Below are positions 10,445 through 22,108 of a stretch of DNA of 64,000 nucleotides, piece after piece. The position numbers and the translations under genes were made by a program. Numbering within the stretch: position 1 is the stretch's first letter; each line of letters opens with the position of its first letter. The notes beneath the pieces are model-generated. The model did not search any database. It had not been told where the DNA came from and saw only the letters and a program-made list of their open reading frames with translations. This stretch comes from Anthoceros angustus (taxonomy: Eukaryota > Streptophyta > Anthocerotopsida > Anthocerotales > Anthocerotaceae), in the NCBI GenBank assembly GCA_010909165.1, contig MU008158.1:1-64000 (forward strand), written 5' to 3'.

Positions 10445-11635
10445 GGTACCCCGAGGTCCGGCCTCCTGAAGAAAGTCCGACTCAAGGTCCGGACTCTAGT
10501 GTGACGAGGACCCTCGAGGTCCGGCGCCCGGAGGGAGGGCCCGAGGCCGGACCCCAGTCCGGACCCTAAGGTTCGGACTCGAGAGACCACAGGTCCTGAC
10601 CGAGAGAAGACCGGACCTAGAGGTCCGGACTCGAGTCGACTGGACCACAAGTCCAGGACTCGGGGAGCGGGAGGAGCCACCAATCACCCCGATGAACCAT
10701 CTCTTGGAGGCCCTGACAAGGGCCCGGTGAGATAAGAGAGGATGGGGAGGAGGATTTAGTGGTGACCGCCGTTGTCGAGCCGCCGAGCGCAACTGGCGAG
10801 TCTCGGGGAGAGGTAGGGGCCCCGCCTCGCGGATCATCCGATTGGGTGCGCCTGCGATTGTCGAGCTAGGGCTTGGGCCGGCCAATGGGCAACCCACCCC
10901 CACCAGAAGCGTAGATAGGTGGAATAAGGGGAATAGTAGGCGGCCGATTAGGGGCGCTTGGTAACCATCGGCTCGAATAGTGTAATAAAGAGGCGCCGGC
11001 GTAGTATAAGAGAGGGCCGTTGCTCTAGTAAATATCTTTCTCTTGGTGTTGATGCGCGTCTTCTTGCAGGCCCTTGTGTGCCTTCTTGCTAGCGTGAGTC
11101 CCGAGTCACAGCGGGCCCGGCGACTCGGAGAGGATCAAGGTCCGGTGACGGACCCTACGTGTGGTGTTGTGCGCAGGGAAGGGCGACCCGGGACCCTTGC
11201 TCATCTCGATACCCAGCCAGACGGGCCGGGCAAGCGTGAGCGGAGGAACCCGGGCGTGTCGGGCGAGAGGCTGGCGGAGCGACGGAGGAGGTTCGGACCG
11301 CGCAGCCACCCGCGATTTTCTCCAAGGATAATGAGTGAAGTGTAAATGGTGAGAGGAACGGACCAGAGGACGAGTGACAACTTGAATAATGGACGCCGAA
11401 TGGGTCCTTAAATGTTTGGCCACGCCTTTTGTCCTGAACGACTAGTTAGTCGTAAAACGATGATTGTGTGTGTTGAGTCTGAAACGGGTACTACGTGAGG
11501 TGAGAAACGATTGAAACGTGGCCAACAGAGCCTATCATTCTCTTGGGAACGGACCTCCTCACTACAACGACACGGATTGTGCGCGCTACCGGGCCGCCAA
11601 AGTCGCGCCACACCATGCTTGAACTGACCTGATAG
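10445..11635 (+). repeat. GC-rich LTR-family fragment (copy 1)
   Basis: It begins inside the GAGGTCCGG repeat block (10445-10650), continues through a GGATCATCCGATTGGG segment (near 10830), the TATA motif GTAGTATAAGAG (11001-11012), a CTCTAGTAAAT/CATCTTTCT segment, the TGACGGACC segment, and ends near 11635 after a GCGCGCTACC motif. The same blocks in the same order occur at 25085-26168 and 51620-53110. I read it as the 3' part of an LTR (promoter, R, U5) left from an old insertion. The 5' part, including the MGPKK ORF start, is missing. Confidence 0.65.
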
Positions 11636-12179
11636 CGTTGAGGACAAAATCATGCCGATCCGGGCCTCCGGAAAATCTCGCCTCAGACGAGGTCCTCCAC
11701 CTTCCATGGTGTCCGATCCTCCGAAAGATCACCGATTTCGATCTTGGCCTCAGGCTGGGATTGGGACAAGTTTGTCTAATAGATCTCCGGCAAGGAGTCT
11801 TGTGAATCTTTGCCGACGAGGTCCGAAAACGGAGACCAATTGGTGGCTGCTCCTAAGGTGGCGTCGCCCCCCGCAACTCGCCTCGCCAATTCCTCCGTGC
11901 TTGCCGATGCTTTGAAAAGAACGCCTCCTCGCCTGCATCCGCCGGGAGTGGTCCGGCCGATGTCCCGTGTCCTCAAGCGAACGGACCGATCTCATGCCCC
12001 TCGGGTGCATCACCCATGTGACTAACGCATAAGATCAGCAACCCTTTAAATGTGAAAGAACAACGAAATCCTCCACTCACTCCTGGCCGCCAAGCCCGTG
12101 TGAGCGCCCGCAATTCCGCAGAAATGGATTACCCACGCTTGGATCACTGCCCGATGTAGGGTAGGGATTGTCCTGGTCA
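11636..12179. other. Unassigned GC-rich stretch
   Basis: Small overlapping ORFs on both strands, none recognised. It probably belongs to an old element interrupted by neighbouring insertions. Confidence 0.3.
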
Positions 12180-12545
12180 GCTCCAAAGAATGGACCGGAG
12201 TGGGCCCACGGTGGGACCTGACAGCCCACGTGGGACCGCATTATTTAGTGGGACTGCCCACGTGGGGACCGATCCATTTATGGGACCGCATGGGCCCACG
12301 GCGGACCGCATGCACAGTGACCACGATCCCACTGATGGGGCTCACGATTTAAGTGCTGCCACACGGGGACTGTCTCAGAGCATTCCGGGTTGCTGGTCGG
12401 ATCCCCCTACAGGCCCCAAAGAATAGGATGGACAGCCTCACGAGGTGGGACTGCCCCAGCCCCTGCTGTAGGGACTGCCCTTGATCCAAAGAATGGATAC
12501 CCACAAAGTGGGACTGCCCCAATAGTCTCGCCTCCTCCCAACAAT
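12180..12545. repeat. Degenerate minisatellite rich in GTGGGACTGCCC and CCCACGTGGG
   Basis: The motifs GTGGGACTGCCC, CCCACGTGGGACC and CCAAAGAATGGA recur irregularly (CCAAAGAAT at about 12183, 12417 and 12487). Related TGGGACTAT sequence reappears after the Copia insertion at 14770, suggesting that the Copia element split one older repeat region. Confidence 0.5.
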
Positions 12546-12580
12546 CCTTGAAATGGGATCGCTCCTTGGAATTAGGATCG

Positions 12581-12825
12581 TATAAGGGTATTAAAGTTTC
12601 AATGTACTTAGACTAATACACTTAGTCTAAGTTAGGTGTCGCTATATCATTAGTTTAGTCAAGCTAATCACTATGAAGCTTCTTGCTCCTTCCTAGGGGC
12701 TTCCTCGTGGAGCTTCCTAGAGCCCATTGGAGGGTATAAATACCCTCCAAGCCTCATCTCAAAGTGAGAGAGCTACTCTTGCCTCCTCCTCTCTCTCCTC
12801 TTCCACCATCATGGCGATCCTTCAA
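12581..12825 (+). repeat. Copia-2 5' LTR with two perfect hairpins
   Basis: An 11-bp inverted repeat, ACTTAGACTAA/TTAGTCTAAGT, lies at 12606-12632 with a 5-base loop. A 20-base palindrome at 12729-12748 (GGAGGGTAT, AA, ATACCCTCC) contains the TATAAATA box. Both are kept in the right LTR. Confidence 0.85.
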
Positions 12826-13004
12826 CCGGTATCGAGCATCAAGGCGGTTGATAACTGCGTAGTAATGCGGGAGCACATTCCTCCACCGATAGATGAACCA
12901 AGAGTCGAACAAGCACCTATAGGTGCACAGTGCTTTGAGGTCGAGGCGGGATTACGACCTCACGGTATGATCCATCTACGGATTATGTCATCTTGACAGT
13001 TGTG

Positions 13005-14460
13005 GGAACCCTCTTCTTACAAAGAGGCCATGTCAATGAGCAAGAGAAGTGGAGAAGGCCATGCGATCGAAATGAATTGTTGCATAAGAACCAAACTTGG
13101 GAGTTGGTTGGTTGCCTAGGGATAAGAAGGCACTAGTGCAAATGGGTGTACAAGATGAAGGTCATACCTCATGATGGCAAACCAAAGTACAAACACGATT
13201 GGTTGCTAAGGGTTTCAAGCAACAAGAGGCATTGACTTTGATGAGATTTTCTCACGATAGTCAAAATGACAACTGCGATGTGTTCTTGCTTTGGTTGCGG
13301 GGATGATATGGAACTTATGCGGATGGATGTCAAGGCGGCATTCTTGCATGGTGACCTTCAAGAGGGGCGTCTACATGCGGCGGAAGGTTTTGTTGAGAAG
13401 GGCAAAGAGCATGGTGGTTGAGGAAGAGCCTTTATGGTTTGAAACGGGCACCAGTGGTATCACAAGTTCCACTCATTTATGCTTTCTCAAGGCTACAAGC
13501 GTGGCGATGAGGATCATTGCCTCTATCTGAAAGCTAAGGATCAAAGCTTGCTCATTTTGATCCTCTATGTGGATGATATGCTAATTCTTTGGGAGCATCT
13601 TGATGAGATTTGTTGAAGTCAAAGTTGAATGCTCACTTTGAAAAGCGAGACTTGGGAGGCGAGCCATATACTTGGCATGCGTATTTCGGAGCAGACATAA
13701 GCGCGTCTTTATTTGTCTCGACGGAATACATTAGAGTGCTTCAACGTTTCAACATGGAAGGAAGCCATTGGGTACTCCATTGCCTCCATATGTGAAACTT
13801 TCAAGCGGATTGCCCAAGCTACGAGGAGGACAAAAATGAAATGGAGAAGGTCCCATACTCATCATCTGTAGGGAGTTTGATGTATGCAATGATTGCTACA
13901 CGTCACGACATTGCCTTTGCGATGGGGAGTGGTTAGTTATGTCAAACCAGCAAGAAGCATTGGGAGGCGATAAAAGGAGTTATGAGGTCTGAATGGTACA
14001 AAAGCTTTGTGCATATGTTTTGGTAGTGAAGATGCATGTGTGGTTGGGTACGATCTGATTATCGAGGATATGGACAAAAGGAGGTCCACATCGAGTTATG
14101 TCTTCATGTGCCTTTGGAGGCGATCTCATGGCGATCTCGTTTGCGATCGTGCATTCGCTATCTACCCGAGTATGTTGCGACAAGCGAGGCTTGCAAGGAA
14201 GCCATATGGCTTGCTCGTTTAGTGGGAGACTTGGGGATCAAGGTTCGCGGTGTTGCATTGTGATAGCAGTGCTATCAATTGGCAAGAATCCGATGTTTCA
14301 TGCGAAGACTAAACATGTGGATGTGAAGTATCACTTCATTCGAGAGGTGTTGGATGACAAGAGGTACAACTTGTCAAGGTTCACCACCCGAACCTAGATA
14401 TTCTTACCAAGGACTCTCTGACAATTTGCACAAGCTCGGACGATGGGCATGAGATAGTCC
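13005..14460 (+). pseudogene. Copia-2 reverse transcriptase and RNase H
   Basis: Across several frames one can follow EPSSYKEAM, NQTWELVG, CKWVYKMKVIPHDG, MDVKAAFLHGDL, the catalytic LYVDDML (13563-13583), and RNase H segments such as SSVGSLMYAMIATRH, KRRSTSSYVF, AWRS/SWRS, EYVATSEACKEAIWLARL and HVDVKYHFIRE, ending near 14460. Many frameshifts and stops make it non-functional. The join of the 5' leader directly to the pre-RT region near 13000 marks the internal deletion. Confidence 0.85.
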
Positions 14461-14497
14461 ATTCTCTCTGAGGTAAATTGGCCTTTAAGTGGGAGGT

Positions 14498-14756
14498 TGT
14501 AAGGGTATTAAAGCCCAATGTACTTAGACTAATACACTTAGTCTAAGTTAGGTGTCGATTAAGTATCATTAGTTTTGAAGCTAATCACTAGGAAGCTTCT
14601 TGTGCTCCTTCCTAGGGGCTTCTTGTGGAGCTTCCTAGGGAGCCCTATTGGAGGGTATAAATACCCTCCAAGCCTCATCTCAATGTGAGAGAGCTACTCT
14701 TGCCTCCTCCTCTCCTCTCCTCTTTCCACCATCATGGGCTGCCACACGATCCTTCA
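14498..14756 (+). repeat. Copia-2 3' LTR
   Basis: Starts TGTAAGGGTATTAAAG and is about 90% similar to the left LTR by eye. It has the same two hairpins; the TATA palindrome is at 14650-14669. Confidence 0.85.
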
Positions 14757-16071
14757 ATACAGTCCCTAAAATGGGACTATCTAGGGGTCAGCACCCACGC
14801 CTCAGCCTCTGAGAAAGGTCAGCAATGACAAACGGCACTCACACATCCGAAATTGAAACGTGAGTGTCAAATAAACGTGATCCTCCCCTCCCACTTTCTG
14901 ACCAAGCTGAGCCAGACACCTCGATGGTGGGATCTGTTCTCCTGTAAGAAACCAGCAAAAGTGAAAGGGCGCTCAATCCAAAATCCCCAAAATCGAAATG
15001 TTGGCAAAACGCAATCCTTTGCTCCGATCTTGGAATCAAACCAAAGTATCAAACCATGCTGTAGCCCTGAAATGGAGATCTTGAATGGCAAGGTCTGTCC
15101 TCCTCTCCCACAAGCTCTCTGCTGCAAAGATCGAAAAGGGATGAGAAAAGCGCTCGCTAGATCTTGAATTCCAGTGTATTTGGGAAAGCCCATGGATCAG
15201 GCCTGGATCTGGCCTCCTCTCTAGCACGCCATCACTGTAAGGAGCAAGGTGAAGGAATGCTCAAGACCTCGAAATCCCAGCTGAATCAGGAGCCACTGAG
15301 CGGATTGGGCCACAGTGAAGGTGTAATCCTTGCTGTGCTCCAGGCTCCAAAATGGCGTCGCCCCAGCTAGAGGAGGCGCCTCAAATGTCGCCACTCCGCC
15401 TTGGAGTGTCGCCCTTGAAGATTGAGTCTTGAAATAAAGGGATCCATTGCGCAATGGCGGAATCACGAGATTTCTTGAAGATTTCTTGGCCAGCCAGTTT
15501 GCGCTGGGAGCCTGTAAATCGAGCCTTGGCGCCTTGTAGGAAGCAGCTGAGCAAAACACAGATCTAATCGATCTTGGATTTTCCAGTTGCAAGGGTTCAC
15601 AAAGTGCTTTCCTCCCTAACTGGCGCTCACGATTTGAAGACTACCCTCTGTTCCTTGCCCCACGGTCCTCATTCAGCGCTCGCCATCATCTCCACGCTCC
15701 GCTCGATTCCCAGTGATGTTTGCGCCATGATGCGAAAGCAACCCTCACGCTTGGTGGTGCTCCTCCACGTTGATCGGTGCCTTGTTTGGGTTTGGGTCCA
15801 GTTTGGTTTCACACCTAAACTAAGTGGCTTTTCTAGCCTACCTAGTTATCCGTTCATAACGGATCTATTTCCTATAACTAGTATTTAAAGGAAATGAATC
15901 CTTGACTATGGGCCAATCAAAATAAAGGATATGTTTTCATGTCCTTGGTTAATGAAAATGCCTAACCAAAGCGTAGTATATAAAACCAAGCATACAGTTC
16001 ACATTCTTGCATGCATTTTAGTTCTTGTGTCTTGACATTGGGCGGTGGTCAATCCCGGGGCCCGGCCGTGG
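14757..16071. other. Unassigned region with LTR-like promoter
   Basis: No recognised ORF. Near the right end, CCAATCA (15912) and TAGTATATAAAACC (15972-15985) resemble a CAAT/TATA promoter in plus orientation, followed by a TTCTTGCATGC segment. This looks like the promoter part of another LTR, but no partner LTR was found, so a host promoter is also possible. Confidence 0.3.
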
Positions 16072-16235
16072 ACGCCATTTCCCATGGCTGGATGGGGCCC
16101 CGGCCGTCCTGGTGTGGATCGCCATGTCCCATGGCTGGGGCCCTGCTATCCCTACTGGGACTACTATGTCCCATGGGTCGATCCCCGGCTGTCCGGCTGG
16201 GATCGCTATGTCCCATGTCCGACGGTCTTGGCAAC
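16072..16235. repeat. Short tandem repeat with ATGTCCCATGG
   Basis: About four units of roughly 45 bp, each starting GCCATTTCCCATGG or GC(C/T)ATGTCCCATGG/TATGTCCCATG, followed by GC-rich spacer. Confidence 0.5.
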
Positions 16236-16289
16236 CTCCGACCCGGTTCTTCGTCAGAAACCGTCGTCAGTGGCCTCAAGCCGTTCTCC

Positions 16290-18511
16290 GCCTCAGCGAA
16301 ATGAAGTCTGTGATTCGTGCTTGCTCGGCCTGGTCTCCACCTTGAAATCGAATTCTTGCAGCAGCAATACCCACCTAGCTATCCTTCCTGATAAATCTGG
16401 CTTGTTCACAAGGTACTTCAACGCGAAATGATCAACATGAAATGTCACCTTGCAAGCCAGCAAATAATGTCTAAACTTCTTATAGGAGTAGATGATACCA
16501 AGACCCTCTCATTCCGTGGTCGAGTAGTTCCTTTCAGCATCCGTGAGCTGCCTCCCAGCATAAAAAATCGGGTGATCTCGTTTCTTTTCATCCTTCTCAC
16601 TCGAGATGGTCCCAATGGCATAAGCGGACACATCCACATATACATGAAACGGCTTCTCCCAATCTGGGGGTTGTAACGTTGGAGCGCTCACCAAACTGTC
16701 CTTCAACTACTGAAAGGCCTCCTGCCTCGCGGTTGTCCATTCAAAGGGTACATCCTTCGTGGTCAACTGTGTTAACAAGGCTGCCTTCTTGGCGAAGTCC
16801 TTGATGAACCCCCTGTAATACCCTACTAGTCCTACAAAAGCTCGTACTTGCCTCACCGTTTGTGGGGCATCCATCTCGGCTATCACTGCTACTTTCTCCC
16901 TATCTACCTAATCCGCTTGACGGAGACTGACAAAGCAACAAATGCCCCTCCGTCATACCAAAATAACACTTCCTGATGAAGTTTCATGTTCGATTCCGAC
17001 TTCGGAAGCACTGTCTCAAATGGTCCAGATGCAGTTTCCTTTTCCCAAACATGCAAAAATCATCCAGGAATACCTCCATGAACTTCCGCAAGAAATCTCG
17101 GAATATAGCATTCACCACATCTTTGAAAAGTGGCGGGACACATAACCCAAGGGAGCTTCAACAAGCGTAGGTGCCCCAACTGCTGAATGTCGTCTTGTCT
17201 CCGGTCCTCCTTCCTCGAAATCGATTGACAGCCCCTGAGTATCCAGTGAAACTATACATCTCATGTCCGCCACCGTGTCCAAAGACATCGCCCATGAAGG
17301 GCAAGGGATGGTGATCCTTCTTTGTCGCTTCGTTGAGCTTCCTGAAATCTTGGCACAGCCGAACCTTTCCCTACTGCTTGCTGGGTACGATCACAATGGG
17401 AGCAACCCACTCACTAGTGAGTACCGGGTAAATTACCCTTGCCTCCAAATATTGGTCGAGTTGATCTTTAACGACCATGGAATACTTGGGGTTCAGTCTG
17501 TACTGCTTGATCCTCACTGGAGTGCTGCCCTCCTTCAAATCAATTCGGTGTATGCCCAGCTCCTCCGGAATCCCTGTCATGTCAGTAATCTTGAAGGCAA
17601 ACATCGACATACTCCCTAAGCACACTACGGAACTCCTCTTTCTCTCCTTCTCCTAGATACCTAGAAATCTTGACTACCTTGCTAGGCTCTAACTCTAAGT
17701 CTTCTACAGCATCGGGATCTACATACGTCCCCTCCGGACTGCTACCTGCACTAGTTCCAGATCCCTCCTCAGGAAAATCACGATCATAGGCCTTACCCCT
17801 CCAAAAGGCTACTCCTTCCCTATGTGCCTCATCCTCTGACTCCTCTACGACATCTTCTACGTGCAAGCAGGAATACACCAAATCACCCTTTATTTCGGTG
17901 ATCTCAACTAAGGGTCCCCGGTAGGCTCGATCACTGCCCGAAGAGCTCACCCACGTACTTCCTGAGGTGTACCCATCAAACTGGAGCGCGGACTCCCCTT
18001 CACAGGGTGCCTTGCTCCATGACACGAACGCGACCTCCACAGGCCTTACCCTACTTGACTTGAATGTGACGCCGCTACGACCGAAATCAAAGACACAAGC
18101 AGTACCATACAGCCAAGGCCTGCCTATCAAAACCTTGTAGCCTAAATCCAACATGGGCCTCATAACAATGTAGGTAAGGTGGAAGGTGAGACCTCCAATC
18201 ACAGTTGGTATGTTTCTCAACACTCCCAGTGGCTTCCTCCTTGTTTGGTCGGCCATCCGCAAAAACACTCAGGCTGGGTGAAACTCGGTGAACCCAAGCT
18301 GATGAGCTGTCTCCTCCATCATCAAGTTGACTCCCGATCCCAAATCCAATGGCACATTGGGCACCAAGCAACCTGCAATCTCAACTTCAATTTCGGGTGC
18401 CCCCAAATCAACGAGTTCGACCACGTTTACCTCCACTGGCTGCCTTCTCGTCCCCACAACCTCAAGGATTCCCCTGATCTCTTCCAATGGGAAACATGAG
18501 GGGAGGACCAC
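16290..18511 (-). pseudogene. Gypsy element A pol (protease, RT, RNase H), integrase lost
   Basis: On the minus strand the order is: a protease with the active site LDLGSGVN (near 18338-18346; other copies have DTGS); a connector; RT with SEWVAPIVIVPSKQ, RVRLCQDFRKLN and a degraded FLDDF box; then RNase H with HVYVDVSAYAIG, RRDHPIFYAGRQLT and [15 protein letters not shown] before any integrase and the protein similarity to element B place it in Ty3/Gypsy. The coding sequence stops abruptly near 16290 after RNase H, so integrase and the 3' LTR have been lost. Frames are broken throughout. Confidence 0.82.
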
Positions 18512-21175
18512 GCTCCCTCCCGATATTAGCTGCGGGGCGGCGATGTCGAGGATGACAAGCTCACCCGATTCAAGGAAGAAGGTAGCGAGCTTGTTGACGA
18601 TCCGTCACAGATGGAGTCCCACCCGATGAGGGACCATGGATTCGAGATCTACCAATAAGGTCGGAATCGACCAACGCCGTCGGGAGGAAACCTTGTCGAT
18701 AAGATCTCCGCCAGACGCATTGCTGACCAAGAATTTGTGGTCGCTTCCTTACTGGGGAAGTCCAAGATCCGCCAGTAGGGTCGCCGCCTACCACCGTAGG
18801 GTGCCAAACTACCGCGGTAGTCTGTCTACCCGCCTCGGTAGGGTTGGTCCGTTCCTCTCGCTCCTCGAGCGGCTGGACGCCCCGCGTCTCCGAAGGCCAA
18901 GGTGAGTCATCCCTCACCTTCCTCCTCTTCCTCTCCTCTTGTTCGCGCCGCTTCTCCGACGTGCAGCCCTTCTCCCGCCGCCCGATGCGGTCACCTTGGC
19001 CACCAACAATCCTTCATCCGCCATCTCTCTTCGCATCTTCCCACAATCCTCGGCGTCACATTGGATCTCCGAGGAACTCGATTCGCTTCCACTTTCACCA
19101 CGGGCGTCGTGGTCACTGTAATCGCGGTTTTGGGGTTGGTCCGTGTTTCCTCCGCCACAGGCTCCGTGAACCTGACCCCTGGTCGCGCTGGTGTCACTTG
19201 CGCCACTCCCGAACACCTGGGATCCCCCATCTTATGCCCCAATTCCTTGCATACCTGACAAAAGAGCACATAACCCACTTGCTTTCGAGGTTCTGGGCAA
19301 TCATTTGAGAAGTGACCCGGTGCTCCGCAATTATAACAACATCCCTATGGAATTTCCATCGGCCTTTGTGATGAATCCGCCATGGCCTGGCGATGTCGGT
19401 CGTGATCCACCTCGAGGAACTGGTGTGGTAAGTCGCCTCATTGATTGAGGTGGCCGACTTCGGAGCTTGCACCGTAAGCTCTCATCCACATACCAATAGT
19501 CCCCAGGCATGACAGTTTCCAAATGATTTACAGCATGCCGTGTTGCGCGAATACATTCCCTGTTGGTGTGTCCCGTTTGATGATAAATTGAGCAATACAC
19601 CAACTGTCTCGCTGGTGAGGGAGACCTTCGTGGAGCTTGATTCTTCACCGCCTTGACCTCCAATTCGGTCAATCTCTTTGTTAAAGCCTCCACTTGTCCA
19701 GCAATTCCGCCTCCAGTGGCAGATGTCTTTCCTTTCTCCATTCGACGGACCGTCTTCCCTTTCCTCTCCTTCTCCAGGGCTCGTTCAGCCTCTTCTTGTC
19801 TTTTCTTGACCTTCTCCAAGTCCTTCCTCATTCGTCGCTCGTAGGCCTTCTCGGATTCCTCGTCCGATGTGGAGCTTTCTTGAGTTCCGTTGTCCTCACT
19901 TTCCGAGGAGGATGATGGCGACAAACTCGAGGAGCAGAGGAAGACAAGGAACTTGATCGCCTAGATCCTTTCCTCTTCTTATGACTTCGCCTCTTCTTCC
20001 TCTTTCTCCCCAGCTCGGCAGATTCCCATTCCTCAGCCAATCGGATGGCTCCAGCCAACGTCTTAGTCCTGCGTCTGCAGTGTATCTCCATTTTTCGGGA
20101 CAATCCGCTCACAAACCAATCCAACGCTTGTTCTTGTGAATACCCGGAGGTGGGTGGATCCTCCGCCTCTCGAGTGCACACTTCGGAACTCGATCCAGGT
20201 ATCCATAGAACCTCTCCACATAATCGAACAAGGATTCTCTCTTCTTCCTACGAAGGGTCCTTAGCCTCGCCAGAGTATGATGCACGTAACTGAGCCCTCG
20301 AAATCGATTCAAGAAGGCTGCCTTGAGAGCCTCCCAATCCGTCAGTGCCACCGTGTTATAGGTGCGTCCATACCATTGTTGTGCGTGCCCTCTCAGCAGT
20401 CCAGGAAAGATGCGCAGTCGATCGACGACTCCATCCTCCAAGTTGGCATGGGAGACGTGCTCGAAAGTCCGTACAAACGCCTCTGCGTCGTCTTCTCGCC
20501 GAATTTGACATATTATTGGCGACTGTGGAGTTGCGGCAGCCCGACTCCGCCCGCGGCTCCACTCATATTGCTCGTCTTGGCTGCTCCCGCTACTCCTATA
20601 CTTCTCCTTCCCTCGGTGGGCCAGAAAATCGATCGGGGTCTTTGGGTGTTGAAGTCCTGAACCAACCGAGGAGTAGCGACCTCCCCTGTTGTCCGTCCCA
20701 AAATCGAGTTGACATGCATGATCGAGGCGCCACCAGATCCTCGACCAAGCGAACTCCCCACTACTTACGACCTCGTCACCGGCTCAAAGTTGGGGTGGAC
20801 TCACCGCCTCGAGAGCTGCTGGAGGAAGGCCACGCCAAGTGCACGGGTCGAGAGGTGCCTCCTCCTCGCTCCTAGACACCAACTCCTCTTCCACAACCTC
20901 TTTCCTCTCGCTGTCGGTGAACTCCGCCTCTTCTTCCTCCGATCCGTCCTTCCGTTGACCACCGTCTTCTCCTTCGTTCGTTGAGGCAAAGGCGGCCTCC
21001 TCTACAAGTGCCCGTAACTCGTTCTCTTCCTGCTGTCAACGGGTGGCAACAGCGGCGGTCTCTTCTCTCAATTGATTTCTCCGCAAGCTCAGAATCTCTT
21101 GCAAGGATGCGGGGTGACCTTCTACGCTCTTCTTCCTCGGGTCTTCCCCACGGACATCTGCAAGCATCCTCATGA
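18512..21175 (-). pseudogene. Gypsy element A gag
   Basis: The gag core (GLLRGHAQQWYGRTY, WEALKAAFLNRFRG, YVERFYGYLDR) is at 20109-20441. It is followed by the end of the core (ALDWFVSGLSRKME, 20100), an Arg/Ser-rich stretch, an acidic coiled region (19700-19924) and three zinc-knuckle-like motifs: YCSIYHQTGHTNREC near 19570 (second Cys replaced by Tyr), CYNCGAPGHFSNDC at about 19300-19340, and CQVCKELGHKMGDPRC just after it. The N-terminus probably lies near 21175 (MLADVRGEDPRK). Several frameshifts and stops are present. The double knuckle is shared with element B. Confidence 0.75.
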
Positions 21176-21885
21176 CCCCCAACCCATAGTTGTTAAGAAG
21201 GAAGCAACCCACACCCTTTAGTGTCTCATCCGTTCACCCCTATGACAGCTAGAAGGCGCAAAGTTCCTTCTTTACAACATATGGTCACTTTCTCAGTCCC
21301 TTCTCAAGCATGCTACAGTCTAGCGATGGAAACCACAAAACTTCAAACTTTCAAGAACAAATCCCGCAATGGCCAAAATGTGGAGGGAAAACTCCGGGCT
21401 TCCGAGGCTTCCCCTAGCGGCCACACTTATCCCACCTGCCGCTCACGCTGGGTTTTGTCCCATGAGACTTGTGTGAAAGATTGAGTCTTGTGGAAAACAA
21501 TCACCTAACAACACAACTTCTCAAATTTTCTAAACAAGCAAGGCGCCCTCTACTATCCCTCTTACAAAGAGTGCACCACTTGCACTGCTTCGGAAAATCA
21601 CCAATCCTCGACCTACAACGACAAACCAGTTGGTGTCCCGCCTTGGTAGCAAGGAGCCTATCATGGGTGCCCAGAGACCCCCTGATCCACACCGCAATTT
21701 CGTCCCTACTTCTAAGACCAATCTTCTCCACCTGTGGAGCGCCTCTTACTTGCATTTGGGATGGTCCCTTGGCTCTGTCAGGCCTTCCACTAACACCTAC
21801 ACTCTAATCCTCTACTCATCTCGCCTTCCTCCTATTCTAACCTCGCCTTACGCCGCTTTGAGTTGACACGCAGACGAGAACCTCG
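21176..21885 (-). mobile_element. Probable leader or LTR remnant of Gypsy A
   Basis: No ORF recognised. The segment at about 21410-21440 (GGCCACACTTATCCCAC) recurs inverted at about 37816-37835, so it belongs to a repeated element. The right edge near 21885 is where similarity to element B's right flank (32445 onward) begins. Confidence 0.35.
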
Positions 21886-22108
21886 GAGTCATTCGTACTC
21901 ACCCTCCCTACGCTCGGCGATGAGAAGGCCATTCTCTCGACCGGCTTCGGCACAGCCACTCGCTCGGCCAGCACCCGCTCTCTCGGCGCTTATCTCTTCC
22001 CAAGCGCAAGCTTTGGCACCCTTCTTTCGCGAATCAACGCCGACGCGGGCGGAGCCAGGTATCGGAATTGTCCATCAAGCCACAACAGACTGGGCCGGCG
22101 ACGCGATT

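Larger units (their letters stand above)
12581..14756 (+). mobile_element. Internally deleted Copia element (Copia-2)
   Basis: Two LTRs (12581-12825 and 14498-14756) flank only about 1.7 kb. After the left LTR comes a degenerate tRNA-Met primer site (GGTATCGAGC at 12828-12837). The body holds only the C-terminal half of pol (RT and RNase H); gag, protease and integrase are missing. A polypurine tract AAGTGGGAGGT (14488-14497) precedes the right LTR. No clear target duplication was found. It is a defective copy that could move only with help, if at all. Confidence 0.85.

Noticed and set aside
15221-15888. Two ORFs of 104-123 codons as genes
   Set aside because: No recognisable protein family, composition close to that of the surrounding non-coding DNA.
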